Virus record (IMG/VR): IMGVR_UViG_3300007541_000244
Coordinates: 1-22,475 of that record
Reading direction: 5' to 3' (one strand)
Source of the DNA: a virus
DNA: 22,475 bases
The position numbers and the translations under genes were made by a program. Below the pieces are notes generated by a model. That model did not search any database. It was not told the origin of the DNA and saw only the letters and a list, made by a program, of their open reading frames with translations. Every line of letters starts with the position of its first letter. Positions within the stretch are counted from its first letter, which is position 1. Of this stretch, positions 4,472 to 11,574 are shown in pieces.

Positions 4472-4499
4472 ATTATAGCCTGCCCCCGCGAGAATGCAA
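4472..4499 (-). promoter_or_regulatory. Sigma70-like leaderless promoter for 33-aa gene
   Basis: On the minus strand, -35 TTGCAT (4499-4494), 16-bp spacer, -10 TATAAT (4477-4472), 6 nt, ATG at 4465. Confidence 0.75.
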
Positions 4500-4657
4500 G
4501 GGGAATCTCGATAAAAGCGCAAACTCGTTCGCGGAAACGGGTCCCATAGGGGTATCCCCTAGCAGCTATATGTATGGATGTATGTAGGACAAAGATAACG
4601 GGTCCCATATTTCCAAGGGACTCCTAACGTTTTAGGGACTCCTAGTTTTGCTCAGAG
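4500..4657. other. Central intergenic region between the leftward and rightward arms
   Basis: No convincing gene. It holds the hairpin TAGGGG (4547-4552) / CCCCTA (4556-4561), two copies of CGGGTCCCATA (about 4538 and 4592) and two copies of AGGGACTCCTA. It separates leftward and rightward transcription, so it could hold regulatory sites or a replication origin. Nothing in it proves either. Confidence 0.5.
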
Positions 4658-4669
4658 CTATATATAAAC
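4658..4669 (+). promoter_or_regulatory. TATA-type start element without -35
   Basis: CTATAT followed by 6 nt ATAAAC and then ATG at 4670. No TTG is present 17 bp upstream. The same CTATAT-6 nt-ATG layout occurs at 5855-5866. It resembles T4-type late promoters, which use only a TATA-like -10 and are read by a phage sigma factor. Confidence 0.5.
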
Positions 4670-4783
4670 ATGGACCGCGCCTACAAATGAGGATGTGGGG
4701 GTTCCAAGCCTAAGGGCAAGATTGGAACTTACCGTCCACCTAGTTCAGGTGGTAGCAAGATTAGAATCAGGATCAGGAAATGA
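4670..4783 (+). pseudogene. Small basic gene with an in-frame TGA at codon 7
   Basis: The frame reads MDRAYK, TGA, then GCGGSKPKGKIGTYRPPSSG and GSKIRIRIRK before its stop at 4781-4783. That stop overlaps the ATG of the next gene (ATGA), the usual sign of two real coupled genes. The 30 residues after the TGA look coding (basic, ordered, ending at the coupled stop) but have no standard start codon. Possibilities are TGA readthrough, a +1 shift at the G5 run (4697-4701) from the ATG at 4687, or a homopolymer error: removing one G would give an intact frame beginning MRMWGSKPKG. Function unknown. Confidence 0.45.
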
Positions 4784-5274
4784 CCAAGAAGCAGCTATAC
4801 TCCAGACTCGTTTCGAGCTTGGTTGAGATGAGTGTTCGACAGCAGAAGAACAACGCCAAGGGACGAGGACGTAAGAGCAAGCGTAACCAACGCAAGTCCA
4901 CCAACCCTGCTGAGGTTGGACCTCAAGAAACTCCTGGTTCTGCGGGAGATGATCTTCCTGGAACGGCCAATGACAAGGATGGGAAACCTATCGCCAACAC
5001 CCGAGGAACCCGTGGAACCCCTGAGCAAGAGGTTTCCATGCGTGGAACCAAGGGTATTGCTCGCGCAACGGCAGCAGCAGGTGAGAGGGGTTCGATTGTT
5101 TCTAGACTTGCAAACAGGTATGCAGATACTTTGCCCAGCAAGTCAGGAAGTGCTGACAAGATCCGAAACTTCAGTCGAGGAGTAACCAAGATTGGAGCGG
5201 GCACTGCAAGCCTGATCAGGAAGGGCTTGAACAAAGGTAAGAACGTGCCTCTAGGTGGCAAGAGCCTTGTTTAG
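4780..5274 (+). CDS. Basic hypothetical protein (164 aa)
   Basis: 164 residues starting MTKKQLYSRLVSSLVEMSVR. A helical N-terminus is followed by a very basic stretch (KGRGRKSKRNQRK at about 28-40), a low-complexity Pro/Gly/Asp middle and a basic helical C-terminus. No family recognised. The composition suggests DNA or RNA binding, possibly a virion- or DNA-associated protein, which is inference. AGGA at 4769-4772 lies 7 nt before the ATG. Its start overlaps the previous stop and its end overlaps the next small frame. Confidence 0.65.
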   Translation: MTKKQLYSRLVSSLVEMSVRQQKNNAKGRGRKSKRNQRKSTNPAEVGPQETPGSAGDDLPGTANDKDGKPIANTRGTRGTPEQEVSMRGTKGIARATAAAGERGSIVSRLANRYADTLPSKSGSADKIRNFSRGVTKIGAGTASLIRKGLNKGKNVPLGGKSLV

Positions 5275-5416
5275 AAACAAGGACTCTAACTATTGGCGCA
5301 AGAAGGCGAAGCAGAAGGTTCGAGTTTATTGGAGCAACCTCAGAGCTAGTAAGCAGTGGGTTGCTAAGATAGAATCTACCACTTCTTCAAAGGGCAAGAA
5401 GCGCCGTCCAAGGTAA
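5255..5416 (+). CDS. Small basic protein (about 53 aa), non-ATG start
   Basis: The frame opens at GTG 5255 after a TAG, or at TTG 5267, and reads LFRNKDSNYWRKKAKQKVRV, then YWSNLRASKQWVAKIE and a KKRRPR tail. It is strongly basic and Trp-rich like its neighbours. It overlaps the 3' end of the 164-aa gene by 20 nt and the convergent gene at 5376-5852 by 41 nt. No ATG is available, so the start is uncertain. The evidence is composition and position only. Confidence 0.4.
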   Translation: MARALFRNKDSNYWRKKAKQKVRVYWSNLRASKQWVAKIESTTSSKGKKRRPR

Positions 5417-5852
5417 CCTTCTTCTTCATCATGCATCCGCACATGCTGCATTGAACCTTGTCTTTGATGAGGTGAGGACAGGCATGACAAATTTCGAGCC
5501 TAGCTTGTTGAGTTTGCTCGTCTGACATCTTAAATCCGCTTCGAGCCCATGTCCACATAGTTTTGGCGAAGAGCCATAATTTGTCGAGAAAGGAGGTCCC
5601 TTCCTCGGTCTTAGGGGCGGCAATCACAGTGATGGCACTGACTATGCGCTCTAGCTTGTCTAAGGCTCTGTAGCGCCACAGAGAGTATCTTAGCTGGGCA
5701 TACTTAGCTCTTGCCTCAGAGAGCTTGTTAGACTCGTTTGCAAGAGCCTCCTGGAAGTCCTTATTGGCCTCTGCACATTTTGTGGCGAAACCATTACACT
5801 TGTTTAGAGCATCCTCACAAGTATAGGATAGTGCGATCTCTTTCTCGGTCAT
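5376..5852 (-). CDS. Protein with C-terminal cysteine-rich (zinc-ribbon-like) domain
   Basis: 158 residues starting MTEKEIALSYTCEDALNKCN. Residues about 25-70 look helical or coiled-coil (EALANESNKLSEARAKYAQL). A hydrophobic Trp-rich stretch follows at about 88-106. The last 38 residues carry ICHACPHL, QCSMCGCMMKKKV and SCPLKKW (cysteines near 122, 125, 135, 138, 140, 153). This CxxCP...CxxCGC...CP.KKW pattern recurs at the C-terminus of many phage proteins and probably binds zinc; its role is unknown. The start codon is only 14 bp from the divergent plus-strand ATG at 5867. Confidence 0.75.
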   Translation of the reverse strand: MTEKEIALSYTCEDALNKCNGFATKCAEANKDFQEALANESNKLSEARAKYAQLRYSLWRYRALDKLERIVSAITVIAAPKTEEGTSFLDKLWLFAKTMWTWARSGFKMSDEQTQQARLEICHACPHLIKDKVQCSMCGCMMKKKVTLDGASCPLKKW

Positions 5853-5866
5853 GACTATATATTGGT
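5853..5866. promoter_or_regulatory. Bidirectional TATA element between divergent start codons
   Basis: Fourteen bases separate the ATG of the minus gene (5852) from the plus ATG (5867). On the plus strand, CTATAT (5855-5860) plus 6 nt leads to ATG. On the minus strand, CAATAT plus 6 nt leads to ATG. The same AT core can therefore set a leaderless start in both directions. No -35 hexamer is seen on either side. Confidence 0.5.
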
Positions 5867-5956
5867 ATGTTAAATGCTATTGCTAGGAAGTTTAAGCAGA
5901 TGAAGAAGAAGGGCATGTTCAACAAACGTGCCATCAATAAGATCAAGAAGCAGTGA
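5867..5956 (+). CDS. Small very basic protein (29 aa)
   Basis: 29 residues, MLNAIARKFKQMKKKGMFNK then RAINKIKKQ: amphipathic and Lys-rich. The ATG follows a CTATAT element by 6 nt, matching the 4658-4670 layout. The 3' end overlaps the convergent glycosyltransferase gene by 14 nt. Too short for a family assignment; the composition matches the other small plus-strand genes nearby. Confidence 0.45.
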   Translation: MLNAIARKFKQMKKKGMFNKRAINKIKKQ

Positions 5957-6623
5957 TCGGCAGGCGATGCTCTTCTATGAACTTGGCTCTGTTGACGTGC
6001 CAAGACTCTCTTCCCGCTAACTCGCCCCTGGAGTTATGTAGGACATTTATAGGGACTGTTCTATTCTTTAGACCTAGCTTGTGGGCAGTGAGGGTATAGT
6101 GGATATCGTAGTAATCCCACTCGCCTTCTAGGTAGCTGGGCTTTGCTAGACCGACCTTCCTTAGTGTCTTTCCTGACGCTGCAAGGAACAGGCCATCCAT
6201 GACCACGACTGTCTTGTATGGTCCATAGTAGGTTGGAGTAGACTCTAGAGCATGAGGACCATGCCAGACAATGCCTGAGTGATGTCCCTCTCTCCACGCC
6301 TGACCATTCCACCAAACAGCATCCTCTAGAAGTTTAGCAGTCCCAGCCACACCAATGAATCCTGCATCGTGTGCTAGGCATTGCATGAGGCAGTCTCTAA
6401 AGACCCACTTGCTGGACATGATCTCGATATCGTCGTGACACAGGATTACAATGTCGTCGTCCTTCACGTCACTGGAGTCTAATGCCTTCTGGTATCCTCC
6501 GAAGATAGACTTCTGATTAACCAGAAACTTAACCTTCACTCCTGCGTCTGATAGATAGGTAGAGAGGTTATGTGCTGTATCAGTCAGTTCCTTAGAGCGC
6601 GTGCAGATAAAAGCGTAGATCAT
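5943..6623 (-). CDS. GT-A-type glycosyltransferase
   Basis: 226 residues starting MIYAFICTRSKELTDTAHNL. An N-terminal Rossmann-like half leads to DDDIVILCHDDIEIM (about 55-69), where HDDIE supplies a DxD-like metal/nucleotide-sugar motif. Then come YKTVVVMDGLFLAAS (about 136-150), the usual acceptor-side segment of family-2-like enzymes, and WDYYDIHYTLTAHKLGLK (about 169-186), containing the probable catalytic acidic residues, and a late HNSRG. This suits a small soluble transferase that adds sugar from an activated donor to phage DNA, virion protein or host surface; the acceptor is unknown. It is transcribed opposite to terminase, with start codons 19 bp apart. Confidence 0.78.
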   Translation of the reverse strand: MIYAFICTRSKELTDTAHNLSTYLSDAGVKVKFLVNQKSIFGGYQKALDSSDVKDDDIVILCHDDIEIMSSKWVFRDCLMQCLAHDAGFIGVAGTAKLLEDAVWWNGQAWREGHHSGIVWHGPHALESTPTYYGPYKTVVVMDGLFLAASGKTLRKVGLAKPSYLEGEWDYYDIHYTLTAHKLGLKNRTVPINVLHNSRGELAGRESWHVNRAKFIEEHRLPITAS

Positions 6624-6642
6624 TTCATCGGTATAATAGGAT
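6624..6642. promoter_or_regulatory. Bidirectional TATAATA element between glycosyltransferase and terminase
   Basis: GGTATAATAGG is close to self-complementary in outline. It gives TATAAT (6632-6637) 5 nt before the terminase ATG and TATTAT (6638-6633, minus strand) 9 nt before the glycosyltransferase ATG. I see no -35 hexamer at 16-18 bp on either strand. Likely a shared late-type promoter. Confidence 0.5.
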
Positions 6643-8169
6643 ATGGATTACAAGGAAGAGTATCTAAGGTGCAAGAAAGATCCAATATACTTCATTAGCA
6701 AGTATATCAAGGTCGTCCACCCTATACGTGGTATGGTGCCATTCAAGCTATACCCTTTCCAGAAGGTGATACTTAACGCTCTTGAGACAGAGCGATTCAA
6801 CATACTTCGTAAGTTTCGCCAAGCAGGATGCACTACTATCGCTGCTGCATATTCTGTATGGAAGTGCTTGTTCAATTCACACCAAACCATAGTTATCCTA
6901 TCTGTGGGTGATACTGAATCTACTGAGGTTCTTGATCGTATTAAGATCATGTATGATGAGACTCCTGAGTGGATGCGACCTAAGGCTACTCAGATTAACG
7001 CTCACAACCTTAAACTAGAAAACAATAGCCACATTAAGTCTCGTCCTTCTGGTAAACAATCAGGCCGTGGTCTATCTGGATCACTACTCATTATTGACGA
7101 GGCTGCTTTCATTGAGCATATTGATACTATTTGGGCTGCTGTATATCCTATCATCTCGACTGGTGGTCGTGCTTTCGTGCTGTCTACTGTGAACGGTATA
7201 GGCAACTGGTATCATCAGATCTGGGAAGGGGCTGTAGAGGGGACTAACTCATTCAACCCTATTCAAATCAACTGGAAAGATCACCCTGAGTATAACAGGG
7301 TTGATGGGTTTGATTGGCTATACAAGGAGATGGAGCAGCGAGACCCTCCCATGAATATTGATGAATGGGAGAAGACTACACGCGCTAACCTTAGTCACAA
7401 GAAATGGCTACAAGAGTATGAGTGTGAATTCCTAGGAACAGGTGATACCTTCATCGAGGGACAGATCCTTAACTCACTGCTAGAGAACGTGTCTGAGGAC
7501 TTCTATAGGCTTTACAACAACCGAATGTATGTCTGGAAGGATCCTGATCCTACTACCTCTTACTTCATTGCTGCTGACGTAGCTCTAGGTCGTGAGCGTG
7601 ATTACTCCGCATTCCAGGTGGTCGATCTCCAGACTGGTGAGCAGGTAGCTGAGTTTTACAGCAACACTACCCCCATAAACGAGTTTGCACGTATCTTATT
7701 TGAGCAGGGGAACAGGTATAACGTAGCTCCCATACTTATTGAGCGTAATACGATTGGAAACAATCTAATCGACTACCTGTGGGAACAATTAGAATATGAC
7801 AACGTGTGGTTCGATGAGAAGGGCCTGCCTGGGTTCCAAACAACCACTAAAACCAGGGATCAAGTGCTGATTGAGATGGAAGAAGCACTACGCACATCTG
7901 AAGTAAAATTAAACTCCAAGCGCACTGTAATGGAGTTGAATACGTTCATTATCAGCGATAATGGTCGTTTCCAAGCAGATACAGGTCAAAATGATGACCT
8001 AGTGATGTCATTAGCACTATCTATCTATGGAGCTAGACGTTACAGAGAGGAGAATCCTGGGATCGTTATGAATAAGACGTTCCGAGAACAGAAACCACTC
8101 TCACCTCTTAAGTCGTATAGCTTCGGAGAAGGACGTAATGAGGACATCACATGGCTGATGAGAGACTGA
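6643..8169 (+). CDS. terL: Terminase large subunit (T4 gp17-like)
   Basis: 508 residues. This is the ATP-driven motor and nuclease that packages the genome into proheads through the portal. The ATPase half shows a Walker A-like loop RKFRQAGCTT (about 56-65), Walker B LLIIDEAAF (about 148-156) and the coupling motif LSTVNG (about 180-185). The C-terminal RNase H-like nuclease half has AADVALGRERDYSAFQVVD, with an expected metal-binding Asp, then ILIERNTIG and NDDLVMSLAL carrying further acidic residues. It is somewhat shorter than T4 gp17 (about 610). The ATG is 5 nt after a TATAAT box with little room for a ribosome site. The end overlaps the portal gene by 19 nt. No small terminase gene is recognisable next to it. 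Confidence 0.95.
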   Translation: MDYKEEYLRCKKDPIYFISKYIKVVHPIRGMVPFKLYPFQKVILNALETERFNILRKFRQAGCTTIAAAYSVWKCLFNSHQTIVILSVGDTESTEVLDRIKIMYDETPEWMRPKATQINAHNLKLENNSHIKSRPSGKQSGRGLSGSLLIIDEAAFIEHIDTIWAAVYPIISTGGRAFVLSTVNGIGNWYHQIWEGAVEGTNSFNPIQINWKDHPEYNRVDGFDWLYKEMEQRDPPMNIDEWEKTTRANLSHKKWLQEYECEFLGTGDTFIEGQILNSLLENVSEDFYRLYNNRMYVWKDPDPTTSYFIAADVALGRERDYSAFQVVDLQTGEQVAEFYSNTTPINEFARILFEQGNRYNVAPILIERNTIGNNLIDYLWEQLEYDNVWFDEKGLPGFQTTTKTRDQVLIEMEEALRTSEVKLNSKRTVMELNTFIISDNGRFQADTGQNDDLVMSLALSIYGARRYREENPGIVMNKTFREQKPLSPLKSYSFGEGRNEDITWLMRD

Positions 8170-9980
8170 ACGAGAACAGTGGTCCTGGAATGACCACATG
8201 GAACCCTACCCGATACGGTGATCTGTCGAACCTATACACGACAGGTTACATGGCTAAGATCTTTGGAAAGTTCTTTAGCACTGAGGTTAAGCGAAAGAAC
8301 GCTATCAAAGGTGATCCGCGCAATGTTGAAGGAGACCTTCTTGTAAATCCTAACTCTCCTGTAGTCGATCTCGGTCAGCCTGGGATGAGCTACAGTAGAG
8401 GTCTGCCTTTTATGCCTGAGGCAGAGCTAAACCGTAAGCGTAGGTATGATGAGTTCGAGAAGATGGACGAGTATCCTGAAATTACGGCTGCTCTAGACAT
8501 CTATGCTGATGAATCTACTCAAAAAGACCTTCGTAATAAGCGTTGGGTCGTCAAGTCAGACTCAGAAGAGGTCATTAAAGAGATTGAAAACCTATTTAAG
8601 CGCATTAGGCTTGACCACGTTTACTGGGACATCGTCCGTGGCACCTGTAAGTATGGTGACTCCTTCATTGAAGTTGTAGCTAATGCCAACGCTATGGACC
8701 AAGGCGTTCGTAAGATCAAGGTTCTGAACCCCTACTACATCCTAAGAATCGAGGATAAGTTCGGTCAACTAAAGACTTTCCTACAGGAAATACCAGAAAG
8801 ACAGGTAAATCAGGGAGATTGGATGAATTCCAACTCCAAATACCTCGAATTGGACAAGAATCAGATAGTTCACTTCCGACTTCACACGTCTGACCCCAAA
8901 TATTACCCCTACGGACGTTCAATTATGAGCGGTGCAATTCGAGTTTACCGCTCTCTTAAGCTAATGGAGGACGCGATGATCGTCTATCGCCTCTCTAGAG
9001 CACCTGAAAGACGCATTTTCTACGTCGATGTGGGTAATTTACCCTCTGGTAAGGCCGAACAGTTCATGGAAACCATGAAAATGCGCTTCAAGAAGGAGAA
9101 ATACGCCAATCAGAACCGTGTTGATAGCCGCCACAACCCTCTAGCGGTCGATGAGGACTTCTTCATCCCCATTAGAGGTAACCAAGGCACCAAAGTAGAC
9201 ACCTTAAAGGGCGCTGAGAACCTTGGAGAGGTCGATGACGTTAAGTATTTCAGAGATAAGCTCCTAGCAACCCTCAAAGTTCCCAAGGATTACATCGTAG
9301 AATACGATAAATCAGCCGAGCGCAAGGCAAACCTCGACCAACTGGACGTAAAGTTCGCTAGAGTTATCCAAAGGGTCATTCAAAGCGTGTCTCAAGGCTT
9401 TACACTCATTGCAAGACGCCATTTGGAGATGATTGGCTACCCCAAGAGCCAGATTAACAGCATGGAAGTTGTTCTTCCTGATGGTTCTGACATCTTCATC
9501 AAGCGTAAGATGGCTGTGGATGCTCAGAAGGCAGAGGTTATCACCAATGTTATGGCAACTGGTCTATTCCCTAAGTCCTACATCTATAAAGAGTTCTACG
9601 ATATGACGGAAACGGAGATCGAGATGCTCATGGCAGAGGCTGAGAAGGAGCAGGAAGAGCAGATGCAGCGTGAGGCCGACATGATGGCGCAGCAGCAGCA
9701 GGCCCAGGCCGCTGGACAGATGCAGCAGACGCAGGTTCAAGGCCAAACCGACATGGCTGTATCCAATAACCAAGCTCAGAACGACATGCAAGTGGCTGAT
9801 AATCAGGCTAAGAATGACGTTAGAGTGGAGAAGGCCAGACCCAAGCCTAAGCCAGCGGCCAAGCCTAAGAAGAAGAACGAAGAACTACAGTCACTTCGTA
9901 ACCAGATTATCCTAGAAGAGGGTGCAGATAGCCCCAGAGCAAGAGCTTTGCTACGTATTTTAAAGAAATATGATAATTAA
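8151..9980 (+). CDS. Portal protein (T4 gp20-like)
   Basis: 609 residues. Twelve copies should form the ring at one head vertex through which terminase drives DNA and to which the tail joins. Recognised from MDEYPEITAALDIYADEST (about 105-123), a hallmark of T4-type portals, and from the long helical core with GTCKYGDSFIEV and LKVPKDYIVEYDKSAERKAN. From about residue 500 there is a Gln/Met-rich, low-complexity tail (MMAQQQQAQAAG) ending in KPKPAAKPKKKNEELQSLRN, longer than usual. The start overlaps terL by 19 nt with GAGG upstream, suggesting coupled translation. ATG at 8190 is a less likely alternative. Confidence 0.92.
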   Translation: MADERLNENSGPGMTTWNPTRYGDLSNLYTTGYMAKIFGKFFSTEVKRKNAIKGDPRNVEGDLLVNPNSPVVDLGQPGMSYSRGLPFMPEAELNRKRRYDEFEKMDEYPEITAALDIYADESTQKDLRNKRWVVKSDSEEVIKEIENLFKRIRLDHVYWDIVRGTCKYGDSFIEVVANANAMDQGVRKIKVLNPYYILRIEDKFGQLKTFLQEIPERQVNQGDWMNSNSKYLELDKNQIVHFRLHTSDPKYYPYGRSIMSGAIRVYRSLKLMEDAMIVYRLSRAPERRIFYVDVGNLPSGKAEQFMETMKMRFKKEKYANQNRVDSRHNPLAVDEDFFIPIRGNQGTKVDTLKGAENLGEVDDVKYFRDKLLATLKVPKDYIVEYDKSAERKANLDQLDVKFARVIQRVIQSVSQGFTLIARRHLEMIGYPKSQINSMEVVLPDGSDIFIKRKMAVDAQKAEVITNVMATGLFPKSYIYKEFYDMTETEIEMLMAEAEKEQEEQMQREADMMAQQQQAQAAGQMQQTQVQGQTDMAVSNNQAQNDMQVADNQAKNDVRVEKARPKPKPAAKPKKKNEELQSLRNQIILEEGADSPRARALLRILKKYDN

Positions 9981-10033
9981 CGGGTTATGTGCCAATTTGG
10001 CAGGCTATATAGAAACTAGCCCTAACTATATCC
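9981..10033 (+). promoter_or_regulatory. Two hairpins and TATA-type motifs between portal and next gene
   Basis: TGCCA (9990-9994) / TGGCA (9998-10002) with a 3-nt loop resembles the first hairpin of the left-arm 62-bp elements. GGCTA (10003-10007) / TAGCC (10017-10021) follows. CTATAT occurs at 10005-10010 and 10026-10031. No Shine-Dalgarno precedes the ATG at 10034, so initiation may again be leaderless or nearly so. Confidence 0.45.
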
Positions 10034-11527
10034 ATGGACTTCTTCGAGCAGCGAAACCGCAAAGTATCAAACCTAAATCTTCTTGCCGACTCTTTATCAC
10101 ATTCTATTCGTGAAGGAGTTAGACTGTTCTCCGTGGACGATGTAGATTCAATCGCTACATTCGTTACAGAGAGCGGTCAGGTTATCCAAGGCCAGTATTA
10201 CTTTGGTGAGAAGCTGGTATTCGATAATATCGTGGTCGAGTCAGGAGAAGTGTTCAGTGATGAGAAGAGATTCGAGGAAGCTAACCGCGCCCGAGTCTCT
10301 TCTTTAATTGAGAGCATTTACTCAGACGATCTAGTGACCGCTGCTGACGCATTTGAGGACATCATCCAGTCCTGGGGCACGCAGCTAAAGTTTAACAAGA
10401 CTGTTGATCGTCTTACTGAACAAGCTGCTTCCTTCAATGCTACCTTTGATATAGTTGGCACTGACGAGTTTCAGCGATTCCTAGAGGTATCCGAGAACAT
10501 TAGCAAGTGGATGAATGAGAATAAGGAGTCTCTTGCTGCCAACCAAGAGATTACTCATGCTCTTAGACTTTCTGATACCGTATCGCGTGCATTCAACCTT
10601 GATCGTATGAGTCTTGAGCAGCTTGCCGAGAAAGCTCGATATGAGGTAGACTTCGGTGATAACCGCAGCATTTACGAGATGGTCTGCCAGCAGGAGCTTG
10701 TGAGCCGTGAAATCCTAGAGAGCAAGAAGTCGTTCGACCAGATCTGGGTTTCCGAGCCTAAGATTAACGCTCTAGCTGAGAAGATCTTCTCTACAGATCA
10801 GAAGGAGATTCAAAAGGCTCTTGTGGAGGCAGTTGCTGAGGTTCCTTACCTCGCCCTTATCAGCAAGAAGCAGCTTTCCAACACTGTTTCTAGATGCTTA
10901 AACATTGTGGCAGAAGACTTTGAGTATAACAAGTCTGATCTAAAGGAGTTCGTCTCAACATTGTTTGAGATGAAGAAGCCTCTAAAAGACCTAATCGGAA
11001 CTCTTCTTAGCGAGAAGTATGGTGTTAACATCAATAACCTCAAAGAAGCTCCTACCTTCCGCACACTCTTAAACACTCAGTCTCTTATATTTGAGTGTCT
11101 TGCTAAAGAGGCTCCACGTGGTAGCGTTGTGCGCGAGGCTTTAACCTCTATGTCTACCTTGCTAAAGGGTAAGAACGGCGTCCAGGCCATTGACGTAAAC
11201 TCTGGTTTAAGGTTCCTCTTCACTGAGTCTGGGTTCGACTCTGTTTACGCAGACCGCCCTGTCAGCGACTTTGCTCTTAACTCTCCTCTAACCGATAGTA
11301 AAGAGGACGTAGATTTCATCCTGTCTGAGCTTTACGACCACGCTATAGAAGAGGAGCAGGCTGTGGCTGAGAAGAAGAAGAAGCCAGCCTCAAAGAAGAA
11401 GCCAGACTCAGAATCTACTGAGGAAGAGGATGCTATTGAGGAAGACGGTGAGTCCGTAGAGGACTTCATGAAGAAGGTTGCTGAGATCGAAGATATTATC
11501 AACCCAACAGATGTTAGCGACGAGTGA
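10034..11527 (+). CDS. Hypothetical virion or head-assembly protein (497 aa)
   Basis: 497 residues starting MDFFEQRNRKVSNLNLLADS, predicted mostly helical. An N-terminal segment of about 90 residues includes IATFVTESGQVIQGQYYFGE, then long helices with many Glu, Lys and Ser. The C-terminal about 90 residues are low-complexity: a lysine block (EKKKKPASKKKPDSE) followed by an acidic run (STEEEDAIEEDGE). I recognise no family. Position directly after the portal, together with an acidic helical build, would suit a scaffold or internal head protein, but the usual T4-type protease and capsid genes are not next to it. That role is inference only. Confidence 0.75.
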   Translation: MDFFEQRNRKVSNLNLLADSLSHSIREGVRLFSVDDVDSIATFVTESGQVIQGQYYFGEKLVFDNIVVESGEVFSDEKRFEEANRARVSSLIESIYSDDLVTAADAFEDIIQSWGTQLKFNKTVDRLTEQAASFNATFDIVGTDEFQRFLEVSENISKWMNENKESLAANQEITHALRLSDTVSRAFNLDRMSLEQLAEKARYEVDFGDNRSIYEMVCQQELVSREILESKKSFDQIWVSEPKINALAEKIFSTDQKEIQKALVEAVAEVPYLALISKKQLSNTVSRCLNIVAEDFEYNKSDLKEFVSTLFEMKKPLKDLIGTLLSEKYGVNINNLKEAPTFRTLLNTQSLIFECLAKEAPRGSVVREALTSMSTLLKGKNGVQAIDVNSGLRFLFTESGFDSVYADRPVSDFALNSPLTDSKEDVDFILSELYDHAIEEEQAVAEKKKKPASKKKPDSESTEEEDAIEEDGESVEDFMKKVAEIEDIINPTDVSDE

Positions 11528-11574
11528 TATCTGCCTATAATCTCCTAAGCAGGTAAATACAATAGGAGAACAGT
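11528..11574 (+). promoter_or_regulatory. TATAAT element and strong ribosome binding site for the giant gene
   Basis: TATAAT at 11536-11541 lies within a possible CTGC/GCAG hairpin (11531-11534 / 11549-11552). TAGGAGA at 11563-11569 is a good Shine-Dalgarno 5 nt before ATG 11575. No -35 hexamer is evident. Unlike most genes here, this one clearly has a conventional leader. Confidence 0.55.
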
